This document shows positions 1 to 9,434 of a stretch of 64,000 bases of DNA, piece by piece (the stretch's first letter is position 1; every line of letters starts with the position of its first letter). The stretch lies in NCBI GenBank assembly GCA_964242415.1, contig CAXTAT010000004.1:186001-250000 (forward strand), written 5' to 3'. The translations under genes were made by a program, and so were the position numbers. Origin of the DNA: DASWOJ01 sp964242415 (GTDB lineage Bacteria; Pseudomonadota; Alphaproteobacteria; Acetobacterales; Acetobacteraceae). A model generated the notes under the pieces. The model made no database searches and was not told the origin of the DNA. It worked only from the letters and a program-made list of their open reading frames with translations.

Positions 1-5
1 TGGGG

Positions 6-848
6 GTGTCCGGCTACGTGCTGGGGCTGCTGACCCTGGCGTTCTACTTCGGCGTGTTCGCCATGTCGTGGGACCTGCTGTTCGGCTTTGCCGGCGAGGT
101 CAACTTCGGCCCGACCTTCCTGGTGGGCCTGGGGGCCTACGGCGCCGGCATCCTGAACAGCGAGACTGGGCTGCCCATACCCGTCTGCGTGCTGTTCGGC
201 ACCGTCCTGGCCATCGCGGGCGGCCTGCTGCTGGCGGTGCCGGCGCTGCGGCTGAGCGGGCCTTACTTCGGACTGACGACGCTGGTGGCCGTGCTGCTGC
301 TGCAGCAGATGGTGACGGTGTTCGCGAAGTACACCGGCGGCGAGATCGGCCTGACCATCCCGGATGTGCTGTCCATCGACGACGCCACCAACTACTGGAT
401 CGCGCTGGGCACCATGGCAATCAGCGGCGTCGTGCTGTTCGGCCTGTCGCGCTCCGCCCTCGGCCTGATCCTGCAGGCCTGCGGGCAGGACCCGGTGGAG
501 GCGCAGGCGCTGGGCTTCAACGTCGCCAAGCACAAGCTGGCGGCATTCTGCGTCAGCGCGCTGTTCAGCGGGCTGGCAGGGGCGATGCTGGTGTTCTACT
601 TGGGCACCGCGTCGCCCGGCACCGTCATCGACATCGCCGTCGGCGTGCAGGTCATCATCGCCGCCGTGCTGGGCGGGCGGCGGACCATCCTGGGAGCGGC
701 GCTGGGGGCTGTCGTGCTGATCGCGGCTGGGGAAATCTTGCGGCCGCTGGGGCAGCTCAGCACATTCATCGTGTCCGCCGTGGCGCTGCTGGCGATCCTG
801 TTCATGCCGCAGGGCCTGCTTGGCGTGCTGATGCGGTCCCGCGCGTGA
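6..848 (+). CDS. livM: Branched-chain amino acid/amide ABC transporter permease (LivM family), 5' end possibly outside window
   Basis: Inner-membrane permease of a LivFGHMJ-type importer. The 280 residues are almost entirely hydrophobic helices. The family's N-terminal motif is at about residues 25-36 (FGFAGEVNFGP), and the cytoplasmic coupling loop that contacts the ATPase is at about residues 157-180. LivM proteins are usually 300 residues or more, and here the reading frame is open to the first base of the window. The GTG at position 6 may therefore be internal, with the true start and first helix lying upstream. The fused ATPase gene follows 52 bp downstream, so the two are one operon. 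The family assignment is firm and the start is not. Confidence 0.85.
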   Translation: MSGYVLGLLTLAFYFGVFAMSWDLLFGFAGEVNFGPTFLVGLGAYGAGILNSETGLPIPVCVLFGTVLAIAGGLLLAVPALRLSGPYFGLTTLVAVLLLQQMVTVFAKYTGGEIGLTIPDVLSIDDATNYWIALGTMAISGVVLFGLSRSALGLILQACGQDPVEAQALGFNVAKHKLAAFCVSALFSGLAGAMLVFYLGTASPGTVIDIAVGVQVIIAAVLGGRRTILGAALGAVVLIAAGEILRPLGQLSTFIVSAVALLAILFMPQGLLGVLMRSRA

Positions 849-858
849 CGGGCTGAAC

Positions 859-900
859 ATGAAGGTGTGGGCATGAAGACTTGGGCATGAAGGCGGGGGC
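859..900 (+). repeat. Three tandem 14-nt repeats abutting a start codon
   Basis: Three degenerate 14-nt units (859-872, 873-886, 887-900), each beginning ATGAAG and ending GGGC, fill the space between the permease stop and the ATPase start at 901. Each unit offers an ATG, but only the one at 901 opens the long frame. One of several 11-15-nt tandem repeats at gene boundaries in this window. Confidence 0.8.
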
Positions 901-2379
901 ATGACGGCGCTGCTCGAAGTCCAGGGCCTGGTCAAGCGGTTCGGCGGCCTGGTGGCGGTCGGCGGCATGTCGTTCAGCATTGCGCCCGGCGAAATCCTGG
1001 GGCTGATCGGACCCAATGGCTCCGGCAAATCGACCGTGATGAAGCTGATCATGGGCATCGAACGGCCCAACGCCGGGCAGGTGCGGATCGATGGCGTGGA
1101 CGTAGCCGGCTGGCCCAGCCACCGCGTGGCCCAGCAGGGCGTCGGCCTGGTGTTCCAGCACTCCCGCCCGCTGCACCGGCAGACGGTACTGGAGAACATC
1201 AAGCTGGCCCTGTTGCCGGACGCGCTGCTGCGGCTGTTCGCTGACCCCGACGTGGACCGCCGCGCCCGCGCCATCGCCGAGCGCGTCGGGCTGGGCGCCG
1301 TCGTGGACCGCCGCCCGGCGACGCTGCCGTTTGCCGACCTGCGCCGGCTTGAGTTGGCGAAGGCCATCGGGCGCGACCCGAAAGTGGTGCTGGTCGATGA
1401 GCCGTTCGCCGGGCTGACGGCAGGGGAGGTGGGCGCGTTCTCCGACCTGATCGCCGGGTTCCGGGCGGAGGGGCGGGCAGTGCTGCTGGTCGATCACAAC
1501 GTGAAGGGCGTGGCGGCTCTGGTGGACCGGGCACTGGCGATGTACCTGGGCGAACCCATCGCCGAGGGCACCGCCGAGCAGGTGATGCAGGATCCCAAGG
1601 TGCGCCAGGTTTACATGGGCGGCGCCATCGAGGTCGCGGCCCGGCCCGCCCTGGCCGCGAAGTCCGGCCCGCCGCTGCTCGAAGTGGCCGGCGTCGATGT
1701 GCTGTATGGCAAAGCGCAGGCCCTGCAAGGCGTGTCGATCCAGGTCCGCGAGGGCGAGTTCGTCTCCGTCGTTGGGCTGAACGGCGCGGGCAAAACGACG
1801 CTGTTCAACGCAATCTCCGGCCTGGTGCCCTATGCCGGGCGCATCGCCTGGGCCGGGGAGGCGCTGGCCGGACGCAGCCCGGCGCGCATCGCCCAAGGCG
1901 CCGACAAGCGCGGCGGCATCGTGCAGTGCCCGGAAAGCCGCGAGCTGTTCGGAGCGATGAGCGTGCGGGAGAACCTGGACCTCGGCGGCTCCCGGCTGCC
2001 GAAGGCAGAGCGCGGGCGGCTGCTGGACTGGCTGTTCGGCCTGTTCCCCATCCTGCAGTCGCGCCAGGCGCAGCGGGCGGCAACCCTGTCCGGCGGCGAG
2101 CAGCAGATGCTCGCCATCGCCCGCGCGTTAATGATGCAGCCGCGCCTGCTGATCCTGGACGAGCCGACGCTGGGCCTGGCGCCGGTGATCCTGGAGCAGC
2201 TCAGCCGCGCCCTGGAGGTGCTGCGGACCACGACGCCCATCACGGTGCTGCTCGGCGAGCAGAACGTCACCTTCGCGCTGCCGCACGCCGACCGGGTGTA
2301 CGTGCTGGAGCATGCGCGCATCGTTTGGGAGGGCGACCCGGTGCGCTTTGCCCAGGAAGCCGGGGCGGCCTACCTATAG
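901..2379 (+). CDS. Fused LivG-LivF branched-chain amino acid ABC ATPase
   Basis: Both ATPases of a LivFGHMJ-type importer are joined in one 492-residue chain; they are normally two separate proteins of about 250 residues. Domain 1 (LivG-like, about 1-240) has Walker A GPNGSGKST at 37-45, a Q-loop near 86 and Walker B VVLVDEP at 162-168. Its signature motif reads LPFADLRR at 142-149 instead of an LSxGxxR form. Domain 2 (LivF-like, about 258-492) has Walker A GLNGAGKTT at 292-300, a canonical LSGGE at 396-400 and Walker B LLILDEP at 416-422. ATP hydrolysis is therefore predicted to be asymmetric (inference). The gene follows the permease and precedes CoA-dependent catabolic genes, so the substrate may be an organic acid or amide rather than leucine. 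Confidence 0.9.
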   Translation: MTALLEVQGLVKRFGGLVAVGGMSFSIAPGEILGLIGPNGSGKSTVMKLIMGIERPNAGQVRIDGVDVAGWPSHRVAQQGVGLVFQHSRPLHRQTVLENIKLALLPDALLRLFADPDVDRRARAIAERVGLGAVVDRRPATLPFADLRRLELAKAIGRDPKVVLVDEPFAGLTAGEVGAFSDLIAGFRAEGRAVLLVDHNVKGVAALVDRALAMYLGEPIAEGTAEQVMQDPKVRQVYMGGAIEVAARPALAAKSGPPLLEVAGVDVLYGKAQALQGVSIQVREGEFVSVVGLNGAGKTTLFNAISGLVPYAGRIAWAGEALAGRSPARIAQGADKRGGIVQCPESRELFGAMSVRENLDLGGSRLPKAERGRLLDWLFGLFPILQSRQAQRAATLSGGEQQMLAIARALMMQPRLLILDEPTLGLAPVILEQLSRALEVLRTTTPITVLLGEQNVTFALPHADRVYVLEHARIVWEGDPVRFAQEAGAAYL

Positions 2380-2402
2380 GCGCCCACAACCCGAGGACCT
2401 CC

Positions 2403-3575
2403 ATGGCTGAAGGCGCGCTATCCCGTTTCAAGGTGCTTGACCTCACTCGCGTGCGGGCCGGGCCGACCTGCGTGCGGCAGTTCGCCGACCATGGCGCGCA
2501 GGTGATCAAGGTCGAATCGCCGGGTCCCGACAGCGGCATGGGCGGGCCGCGGCTGGGGCCGGACTTCCAGAACCTGCACCGTAACAAGCGCTGCATCACG
2601 CTCGACTTGAAGCACCCCCGTGGCAAGGCGGTGCTGATGCGCCTGGCCGCCGATGCCGACGTGCTGGTGGAGAATTTCCGGCCGGACGTGAAGGACCGGC
2701 TGGGCATCGGGTATGAGGCCATGAGGTCAGTGAATCCGCGGCTGGTGTATGCCAGCATCTCCGGCTTCGGCGAGGACGGGCCATACCGGATGCGGCCGGG
2801 GTTCGACCAGATCGCGCAGGGCATGGGCGGGCTGATGTCGGTCACCGGGGCGCCCGGCGGCGGGCCGATGCGCGTCGGCATCCCGGTAGCGGACCTGACG
2901 GCGGGGTTGTTTGCCGCCCAGGGCATCATGACGGCGCTGCTGGAGCGCGAGGCGTCGGGCCAGGGGCAGTGGGTGCAGGTCAGCCTGCTGGCGGCGCAGA
3001 TCGCCATGATGGACTTCCAGGCCGCCCGTTGGCTGATGGAGGGCGACGTGCCGGGCCAGGCGGGCAACAACCACCCGACCAGCATTCCCACGGGGGTGTT
3101 CGCCACGGCGGACGGTCATGTGAACATCGCAGCGGCAGGGGACGTGATTTGGGCGCGGCTGGCGCGGGCGCTCGGCTTGGACGACCTCATCCGGGACCCG
3201 CGGTTCGCCGATGGCGCCAGCCGGTCGGACAATCGCGGCGCCCTGAACGCGGCGATCGAGGCTGTAACCCGCAAGCAACCCTCCGCGCACTGGGTCGAGG
3301 CGCTGAGTGCGGCGGAGGTGCCGTGTGGACCGATCTATGCCATGGACCAGGTGTTTGCCGATCCGCAGGTGCAGCACCTCGGCATGGCGCCGCAGGTGCA
3401 TCACCCGGAGCTTGGCGACATCGCGCTGGTCGGCCAAGCGATCAAGCTGAGCCGCACCCCGGCGGAGCTGCGGACCGCGACGCCGGCGCAGGGCGAGCAC
3501 ACGGATGCCGTTCTGGCGGAACTCGGCTACACCGCCGCGGACGTGGCGGTGATGCACGCGGAGGGAGCGGTCTGA
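2403..3575 (+). CDS. Class III (CaiB/BaiF, formyl-CoA transferase family) CoA-transferase
   Basis: 390 residues, the normal length for family III CoA-transferases, which move CoA between carboxylic acids in the cytoplasm. Hallmarks are the N-terminal block NKRCITLDL (61-69), VLVENFRP (88-95) and the family signature YASISGFGEDGPY (116-128). The ATG at 2403 was chosen because GAGGA lies just upstream and residue 1 then matches the family; the frame is open further upstream, but that part lies over the ATPase gene. The stop overlaps the ATG of the next gene (TGATG), so the two are translationally coupled. Probably activates an imported acid for the downstream crotonase. The substrate is unknown. 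Confidence 0.88.
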   Translation: MAEGALSRFKVLDLTRVRAGPTCVRQFADHGAQVIKVESPGPDSGMGGPRLGPDFQNLHRNKRCITLDLKHPRGKAVLMRLAADADVLVENFRPDVKDRLGIGYEAMRSVNPRLVYASISGFGEDGPYRMRPGFDQIAQGMGGLMSVTGAPGGGPMRVGIPVADLTAGLFAAQGIMTALLEREASGQGQWVQVSLLAAQIAMMDFQAARWLMEGDVPGQAGNNHPTSIPTGVFATADGHVNIAAAGDVIWARLARALGLDDLIRDPRFADGASRSDNRGALNAAIEAVTRKQPSAHWVEALSAAEVPCGPIYAMDQVFADPQVQHLGMAPQVHHPELGDIALVGQAIKLSRTPAELRTATPAQGEHTDAVLAELGYTAADVAVMHAEGAV

Positions 3576-4360
3576 TGGCGGATGACGAGCTGCTGTATGA
3601 GGTTGAGGACGGCATCGCCCGCGTCACCTTCAACCGGCCGCAGGCGCGCAACGCGCTGACGTTCGCGATGTACGAGCGCCTGGCGGCGATCTGCGCCGAG
3701 GTGGAGGGCGACCCGGCCATCAAGGCCATGCTGCTGACCGGCGCCGGGGAGAAGGCGTTCGCGGCCGGCACCGACATCTCGCAGTTCCGCGCCTTCAAGA
3801 CGCCGGAGGATGCGCTGGAGTACGAGGCGCGGATCGACCGCGTGCTGGGCGCGGTGGAGCGGTGCCGGGTGCCGACCATCGCCGCCATCGCCGGGGCGGC
3901 GACGGGCGGTGGGGCGGGGATTGCGGCGGCGTGCGACCTGCGGATCGCGGCGGCCAATGCGCGGTTCGGCTTCCCCGTGGCGCGCACGCTGGGCAACTGC
4001 CTGAGCATGAACAACTACGCCCGGCTGGCCGCGCTGATCGGCCCGGCGCGCGTCAAGGACCTGGTGTTCACCGCCCGGCTGATCGAGGCGCCCGAGGCGC
4101 ACGCCATCGGCCTGGTCAGCGAGGTGCTGCCCGACCCCGCCGCCCTGGCCGAGCGCGGCATGGCGCTGGCCCGGCTGGTCGCGTCTCATGCGCCGCTGAC
4201 CCTGCGCGCCACCAAGGAGGCCCTGCGCCGGCTGCGTGACCGTGGGGCGGAGGGCGCCGCCGACAAGGACCTGATCCTGATGTGCTACATGAGCGCCGAC
4301 TTCCGCGAGGGCATGGACGCCTTCCTGACCAAACGCGCGCCGGTTTGGCAGGGGAAGTAG
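3575..4360 (+). CDS. Enoyl-CoA hydratase/isomerase (crotonase) family protein
   Basis: 261 residues with the crotonase fold. The first oxyanion-hole segment is FAAGTDISQF (62-71) and the second GGGAG (111-115). The position that carries the first catalytic glutamate in hydratases (after FGFP, about residue 135) is valine, and the second glutamate region also diverges, so simple enoyl-CoA hydration is doubtful; an isomerase, lyase or hydrolase activity on a CoA thioester is possible. The C-terminus (KRAPVWQGK) is typical of the family. It starts inside the stop codon of the CoA-transferase, so the pair forms a small acyl-CoA module with the Liv-type importer upstream. Confidence 0.88.
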   Translation: MADDELLYEVEDGIARVTFNRPQARNALTFAMYERLAAICAEVEGDPAIKAMLLTGAGEKAFAAGTDISQFRAFKTPEDALEYEARIDRVLGAVERCRVPTIAAIAGAATGGGAGIAAACDLRIAAANARFGFPVARTLGNCLSMNNYARLAALIGPARVKDLVFTARLIEAPEAHAIGLVSEVLPDPAALAERGMALARLVASHAPLTLRATKEALRRLRDRGAEGAADKDLILMCYMSADFREGMDAFLTKRAPVWQGK

Positions 4361-4366
4361 CCGCTG

Positions 4367-4511
4367 CTCCCTCTCCCTCCGGGAGAGGGACGGGGTGAGG
4401 GAGGCCGCACGTGCGGCGTTGGCGATGTCAGCGCTGCCCTAGCACCTTCATAACGGATGACGGCCCTTGCCGCCTCCCGCACCCCGGCCCTCTCTTGGAG
4501 GGAGAGGGAGC
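4367..4511. repeat. Family B palindromic repeat pair
   Basis: Two inverted half-elements (about 4367-4403 and 4473-4510), each built on CCCTCTCCC/GGGAGAGGG followed by a GGGGTGAGGG-type tail. Together they form a long imperfect palindrome filling the 185-bp gap between the crotonase and the hydrolase. The same arrangement recurs at 7350, 57407 and 62300, and a half copy is at 14246. Confidence 0.8.
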
Positions 4512-4545
4512 AGAGCAGAAATCTTCGAACCATGGACAAGACCCT

Positions 4546-5232
4546 ATGAGCACACCGACCGTCTTCATCCCCGCCCTGCTGTGCGACGAGGCGCTGTATG
4601 TGGGCGTCATCGCAGCCCTCGGCGATACCATCGAACCGCATGTCCTGATGTCGCCCAAGCCCAACCTGGCCGACAGCGTCACCGATATCCTGTCCCGCGC
4701 GCCGGCCCAGTTCGCCCTGGTCGGCACTTCCTACGGCGGCAATCTCGCGCTGGAGGTTGCCCTTGCCGCGCCGGAGCGGGTGACTGCGCTGTGGCTCATG
4801 GGCTGCGACCCGGCAGCCCCGGCGCCGGGCGGGCCAGACTTGGCTGGCGGGCTGCGGGCGACCCCGGATGGGGTAATCGACATGCTGGCCGGGCTGGTCG
4901 TGCACAAGGATGCCAGCGCGGCAGCCGCGGCGTTCAAGGCAATGGCGCACCGTGTCGGCGGCACCGCCGGGGCAAACCAGGCGCAGGCCCTTGCGGCACG
5001 GAGCGAGGCGGTGTCCCGGCTCGGCACGCTGCACATGCCGGCGCTGGTGCTATGGGGCCAGGATGACGCGTTGGTGCCGATGGCAATCGGCCGGGCGCTG
5101 GCGGACGAGTTGCCGCACGCGCACTTCCATGCCCTCGCCGGCTGCGGCCACCTGCCGACGCTGGAGCATTCCGCCGAGGCCGCAGCGCTGTTCGCCGAGT
5201 TCTTGACGGATGAAGACGCGCACGGACACTGA
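4546..5232 (+). CDS. Alpha/beta hydrolase
   Basis: 228 residues, soluble, with no signal peptide. The nucleophile elbow is G-T-S-Y-G (S62), the acid is in GQDDALVP (D173 or D174) and the histidine in AGCGHLP (H202), giving a complete Ser-Asp-His triad. It could hydrolyse an ester, lactone or thioester; the motifs do not decide the substrate. The ATG at 4546 was chosen because family homology begins there. A family B repeat separates it from the CoA-transferase/crotonase pair and the groESL operator lies just downstream, so it is probably a single-gene unit or the last gene of the catabolic operon. Confidence 0.8.
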   Translation: MSTPTVFIPALLCDEALYVGVIAALGDTIEPHVLMSPKPNLADSVTDILSRAPAQFALVGTSYGGNLALEVALAAPERVTALWLMGCDPAAPAPGGPDLAGGLRATPDGVIDMLAGLVVHKDASAAAAAFKAMAHRVGGTAGANQAQALAARSEAVSRLGTLHMPALVLWGQDDALVPMAIGRALADELPHAHFHALAGCGHLPTLEHSAEAAALFAEFLTDEDAHGH

Positions 5233-5263
5233 CTAACAAAGGCACATACGTCCTCGAACATAA

Positions 5264-5290
5264 TTAGCACTCTCGGACCGGGAGTGCTAA
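5264..5290 (+). promoter_or_regulatory. CIRCE operator (HrcA binding site)
   Basis: Perfect 9-nt inverted repeat TTAGCACTC - 9 nt - GAGTGCTAA, the consensus CIRCE element, 55 bp upstream of groES. It predicts heat-inducible groESL expression under HrcA repression. No hrcA gene is in the window. Confidence 0.96.
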
Positions 5291-5345
5291 GCTTGCCCCC
5301 GAAGGGCAGGCCTTTGCGCCTAGCGCCCTGTATGGAGCAACGACA

Positions 5346-5660
5346 ATGAAATTCCGTCCCCTGCACGACCGGGTGGTGGTGCGCCGCATCACGCCGCTGG
5401 AGAAGTCCGCTGGCGGCATCATCATCCCCGACACCGTCAAGGAGAAGCCGATGGAGGGCGAGATCATCTCGGCCGGCCCCGGTGCCCGCAATGAGGAAGG
5501 CGCCATCGTGGCGCTCGACGTGAAGGCCGGCGACCGCGTGCTGTTCGGCAAGTGGTCCGGCACCGAGGTCAAGCTCGATGGCGAGGAGCTCCTGATCATG
5601 AAGGAGAGCGACATCATGGGCGTGATCGAAGGCGCCGAACCCGTCGCCAAAGCCGCATAA
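5346..5660 (+). CDS. groES: Co-chaperonin GroES
   Basis: 104 residues, slightly longer than the usual 95-97 owing to a C-terminal Ala/Lys tail. The heptameric lid of the GroEL folding chamber. It begins with KFRPLHDRVVVRR and has the mobile loop EKSAGGIIIPDT that contacts GroEL. It lies downstream of CIRCE and 30 bp upstream of groEL, the standard operon. The last codons and stop lie in an exact 15-nt tandem duplication, so the stop is followed by a second in-frame copy of the same coding tail. Confidence 0.98.
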   Translation: MKFRPLHDRVVVRRITPLEKSAGGIIIPDTVKEKPMEGEIISAGPGARNEEGAIVALDVKAGDRVLFGKWSGTEVKLDGEELLIMKESDIMGVIEGAEPVAKAA

Positions 5661-5675
5661 GCCAAAGCCGCATAA
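5646..5675 (+). repeat. Exact 15-nt tandem duplication spanning the groES stop codon
   Basis: GCCAAAGCCGCATAA occurs twice, back to back (5646-5660, 5661-5675). The first copy ends groES; the second repeats its last five codons, including the stop, just before the groEL ribosome-binding site (AGGATCAGGA). A clear slippage-type duplication. Confidence 0.95.
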
Positions 5676-5690
5676 GAAGGATCAGGAAAC

Positions 5691-7340
<1,650 letters not shown>

Positions 7341-7349
7341 ACTTCGCTT

Positions 7350-7500
7350 CCCCCTTTCCCACCGGGAGAGGGCCGGGGTGAGGGGGTCTTGGCTATTGCG
7401 CCAAGACCCCTTTTCTCCAACAGAACAACATCTACTGCTGGCTCACGCCGTGCCTGCCCCCTCACCCCAACCCTCTCCCGGAGGGCGAGGGCGAGAGAGG
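7350..7500. repeat. Family B palindromic repeat pair with embedded groESL terminator
   Basis: Left half about 7350-7386 and right half about 7453-7500, inverted relative to each other and sharing GGGAGAGGGCCGGGGTGAGG-type cores. The terminator hairpin of groESL sits between the two halves. Confidence 0.8.
7383..7414 (+). terminator. Rho-independent terminator of groESL
   Basis: Perfect 11-bp stem GGGGTCTTGGC / GCCAAGACCCC (7383-7393, 7400-7410) with a 6-nt loop, followed by TTTT. It lies 43 bp after the groEL stop. Confidence 0.92.
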
Positions 7501-7506
7501 CGGTTC

Positions 7507-7842
7507 TTACGCCTTCTCTTCTTCGGTGTGCTCAGCGGCGTGGCTCAGCGCCTCGCCCAAGGCCTTGATCTTCTCGGCACCCTTGCCCTCGGTCTTCCCG
7601 GCGATGGCGACCGTCTCCTTGCCCAGCTTGGCCACCAGCTTGCGGATCGCCTCGCCGTTCAGCTTGTCGGCATGCAGGTGTTTCTTCAGCGACTCCAGGT
7701 CCTTGACGATGGTCTTGGCGGCTGGTGTTTCCAACTTCTCCAGCGTCGCTTCCCAGCCCTCGATGTTCTTGGTCGCAGCGGCGACGGTGAAGCCCTTCAA
7801 CCCGTCGGCGATGTGCTTAATTGTCGAATCGAACTGCGGCAT
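7507..7842 (-). CDS. Small helical hypothetical protein
   Basis: 111 residues. The start was placed at 7842 because AGGAG lies 7 nt upstream; the frame is open further 5' but without a ribosome-binding site. The sequence is charged and alanine/lysine rich, predicted almost wholly alpha-helical, with regularly spaced Leu/Lys pairs (for example LEKLETPAAK, LESLKKHLH) and an acidic, His-containing C-terminus. There is no signal peptide or membrane segment. I do not recognise a family. Composition and neighbours (DUF892, rhodopsin, EF-hand protein) would fit a stress or envelope accessory protein, but that is inference only. Confidence 0.7.
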   Translation of the reverse strand: MPQFDSTIKHIADGLKGFTVAAATKNIEGWEATLEKLETPAAKTIVKDLESLKKHLHADKLNGEAIRKLVAKLGKETVAIAGKTEGKGAEKIKALGEALSHAAEHTEEEKA

Positions 7843-7944
7843 TGCCCGCTCCTGTATGGCCGCGCTTGCGTGATCGCTGCGCGCCGGGTCAAAAGCTAAT
7901 GCTGACCCGAAGGTTTCTTTGTATCTGCAGCAATTCACCTAGCC

Positions 7945-8670
7945 TTACGGCGTGCAGGGCCGAATCGATTCCGGCACTGGCGCAACGGCCGGCGGCTCGA
8001 ATACTGCAAGGTACTCAGTGCCGTTTTCCATCGGCAGCGTGTCAACCCGGCGATAGCCCACCGCCTGCAGCTCGCAGTCCAGCAGGGCCGGCGGCGTACC
8101 GTGGTACTGCGTGGCGCGGGTGGTATCGATGATGGCCACGCGGGCGCCGGGCCGCAGCGCCGGCAACAGGTTCTCCATCTCGCCGAACGGCTGTTGGATT
8201 TCGTGGTACATGTGCACCATCAGCGCCAAGTCGACCGATTGCGGCGGCAGCCTGGGGTCGTGCGGGTCGCCTAGGCCGATGGTCACGTTCGCCAGCCCCT
8301 CCTGCACTACCCGCTGCCGCAGCTCGGCCAGGTAGGCCGGCACGACATCCTGCGCCAGGACCCGGCCTGTTGGGCCAACCCGGCGCGACAGCCGCACGGC
8401 GTAGTAACCGTTGCCGGCACCGATATCCGCCACCACCATGCCGGGTTGGATATGCAGGAAGTCCATCACTCGCTGCGCCTCCCCGGCGCGTTCCCGCTGG
8501 TCCTCATTGGCCCAGCGGTCGCTGATGATCGGCGCGACCAGCCGGGCCGGCGCTGGGAACCGGCTGGCCGGCAGACCCGGCGATCCCAGCGGCCCAACCT
8601 GGGCCATCGCCGGACTCGGGACGATGACCGCCAGCACAGCCGCAACGATGACCGCCGCAGAGCCTCGCAT
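7945..8670 (-). CDS. Exported class I SAM-dependent methyltransferase-like protein
   Basis: 241 residues. Residues 1-23 form a clear Sec signal peptide ending PAMA|Q, after which comes a Rossmann methyltransferase domain with the SAM-binding motif DIGAGNG (82-88) and a QDVV acidic loop. The signal peptide places a methyltransferase fold in the periplasm, where SAM is not expected, so it may bind another ligand; similar exported members occur in other proteobacteria. The start at 8670 was chosen over 8679 and GTG 8685 because AGGTGGAG is then correctly spaced. It begins 15 bp after the EF-hand gene stop, so the two are likely co-transcribed. Confidence 0.8.
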   Translation of the reverse strand: MRGSAAVIVAAVLAVIVPSPAMAQVGPLGSPGLPASRFPAPARLVAPIISDRWANEDQRERAGEAQRVMDFLHIQPGMVVADIGAGNGYYAVRLSRRVGPTGRVLAQDVVPAYLAELRQRVVQEGLANVTIGLGDPHDPRLPPQSVDLALMVHMYHEIQQPFGEMENLLPALRPGARVAIIDTTRATQYHGTPPALLDCELQAVGYRRVDTLPMENGTEYLAVFEPPAVAPVPESIRPCTP

Positions 8671-8685
8671 AGAACTCATCTCCAC

Positions 8686-9150
8686 CTACCGCAGCAGCCG
8701 GAGCAGCGCCTGCCCGGCCTCGCTGCCGAGTTCCGCCCGGTCGAGCGTGCCGTCCTTGTCGGGGTTCGCCGCCTGGAACATCCGTTCGACGTAGGCCAGG
8801 TATTCGGCCTTGCTGATCTTGCCGTCGCCGTTGCTGTCCGCCTGCCGGAACTGCGTGCCTTGCAGCACCGGCGCCGCCTCCCGCTCGTCCAGGCTGTCAT
8901 CGGCATCGGGGTTCAGCTCGTCAAACCTGGCCGCGGCGGCGCTCTTGACCTCCGCCAGGTCGAGCGTGCCGTCCTTGTCGATGTCAAAGGCGCGCAACGG
9001 GTCGGCCTGTGTCTCCTCCGGACGCCGCTTCGGCAAGTCTGGCGTCGCTTGGGCCAGGACGAGCGGCCCAGCCCCGGCCTGCACTGGCCCCCCAGCCATC
9101 CATCCAAGGCCAATGACCGCCGCCGCAAGCGCCGTACTCGCCATCCGCAT
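8686..9150 (-). CDS. Exported EF-hand calcium-binding protein
   Basis: 154 residues: an N-terminal signal or anchor segment (about 1-25, hydrophobic, ending near VQAGA), a short Pro/Glu linker, then four EF-hand loops at about 56-67 (DIDKDGTLDLAE), 80-91, 105-116 (DSNGDGKISKAE) and 129-140. Loops 1, 3 and 4 have the full D-x-D/N-x-D-G pattern; loop 2 lacks the glycine and is probably weak. A calmodulin-like periplasmic calcium sensor or buffer. The start at 9150 is supported by GGGGAG seven nt upstream. It is the first gene of a two-gene unit with the exported methyltransferase-like protein. Confidence 0.85.
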   Translation of the reverse strand: MRMASTALAAAVIGLGWMAGGPVQAGAGPLVLAQATPDLPKRRPEETQADPLRAFDIDKDGTLDLAEVKSAAAARFDELNPDADDSLDEREAAPVLQGTQFRQADSNGDGKISKAEYLAYVERMFQAANPDKDGTLDRAELGSEAGQALLRLLR

Positions 9151-9222
9151 CCGTTCTCTCCCCTTGGGCGGCGCTTTGCCGCCGCGCAATGAACCCGTCG
9201 ATTACATTAGGGCGATAGGAAC

Positions 9223-9252
9223 AAAAAAAAGGCGACCCCCGAGGGAGCCGCC
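9223..9252 (-). terminator. Probable terminator downstream of the rhodopsin gene
   Basis: On the minus strand a GC-rich hairpin (9252-9231, GGCG...CGCC with an imperfect stem) is followed by eight U. It lies about 180 nt beyond the rhodopsin stop and upstream of the EF-hand gene, insulating the two units. Confidence 0.65.
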
Positions 9253-9434
9253 AAGTTTAGGGAGGAAACGTCCTGCAACAGGGCCGAAGCACTGCTGCAG
9301 GGACTATAATAGCCGCCTGACCATCAATCGCAAGCTTATTGTGCAGTGCAACAAAACGGAATTATCACGTTCGGTTGATCCACTGGCCCGCGCTGTCCTG
9401 CCGGGGCTGTCGTGCCGGATTCGCTACGCCTAGG

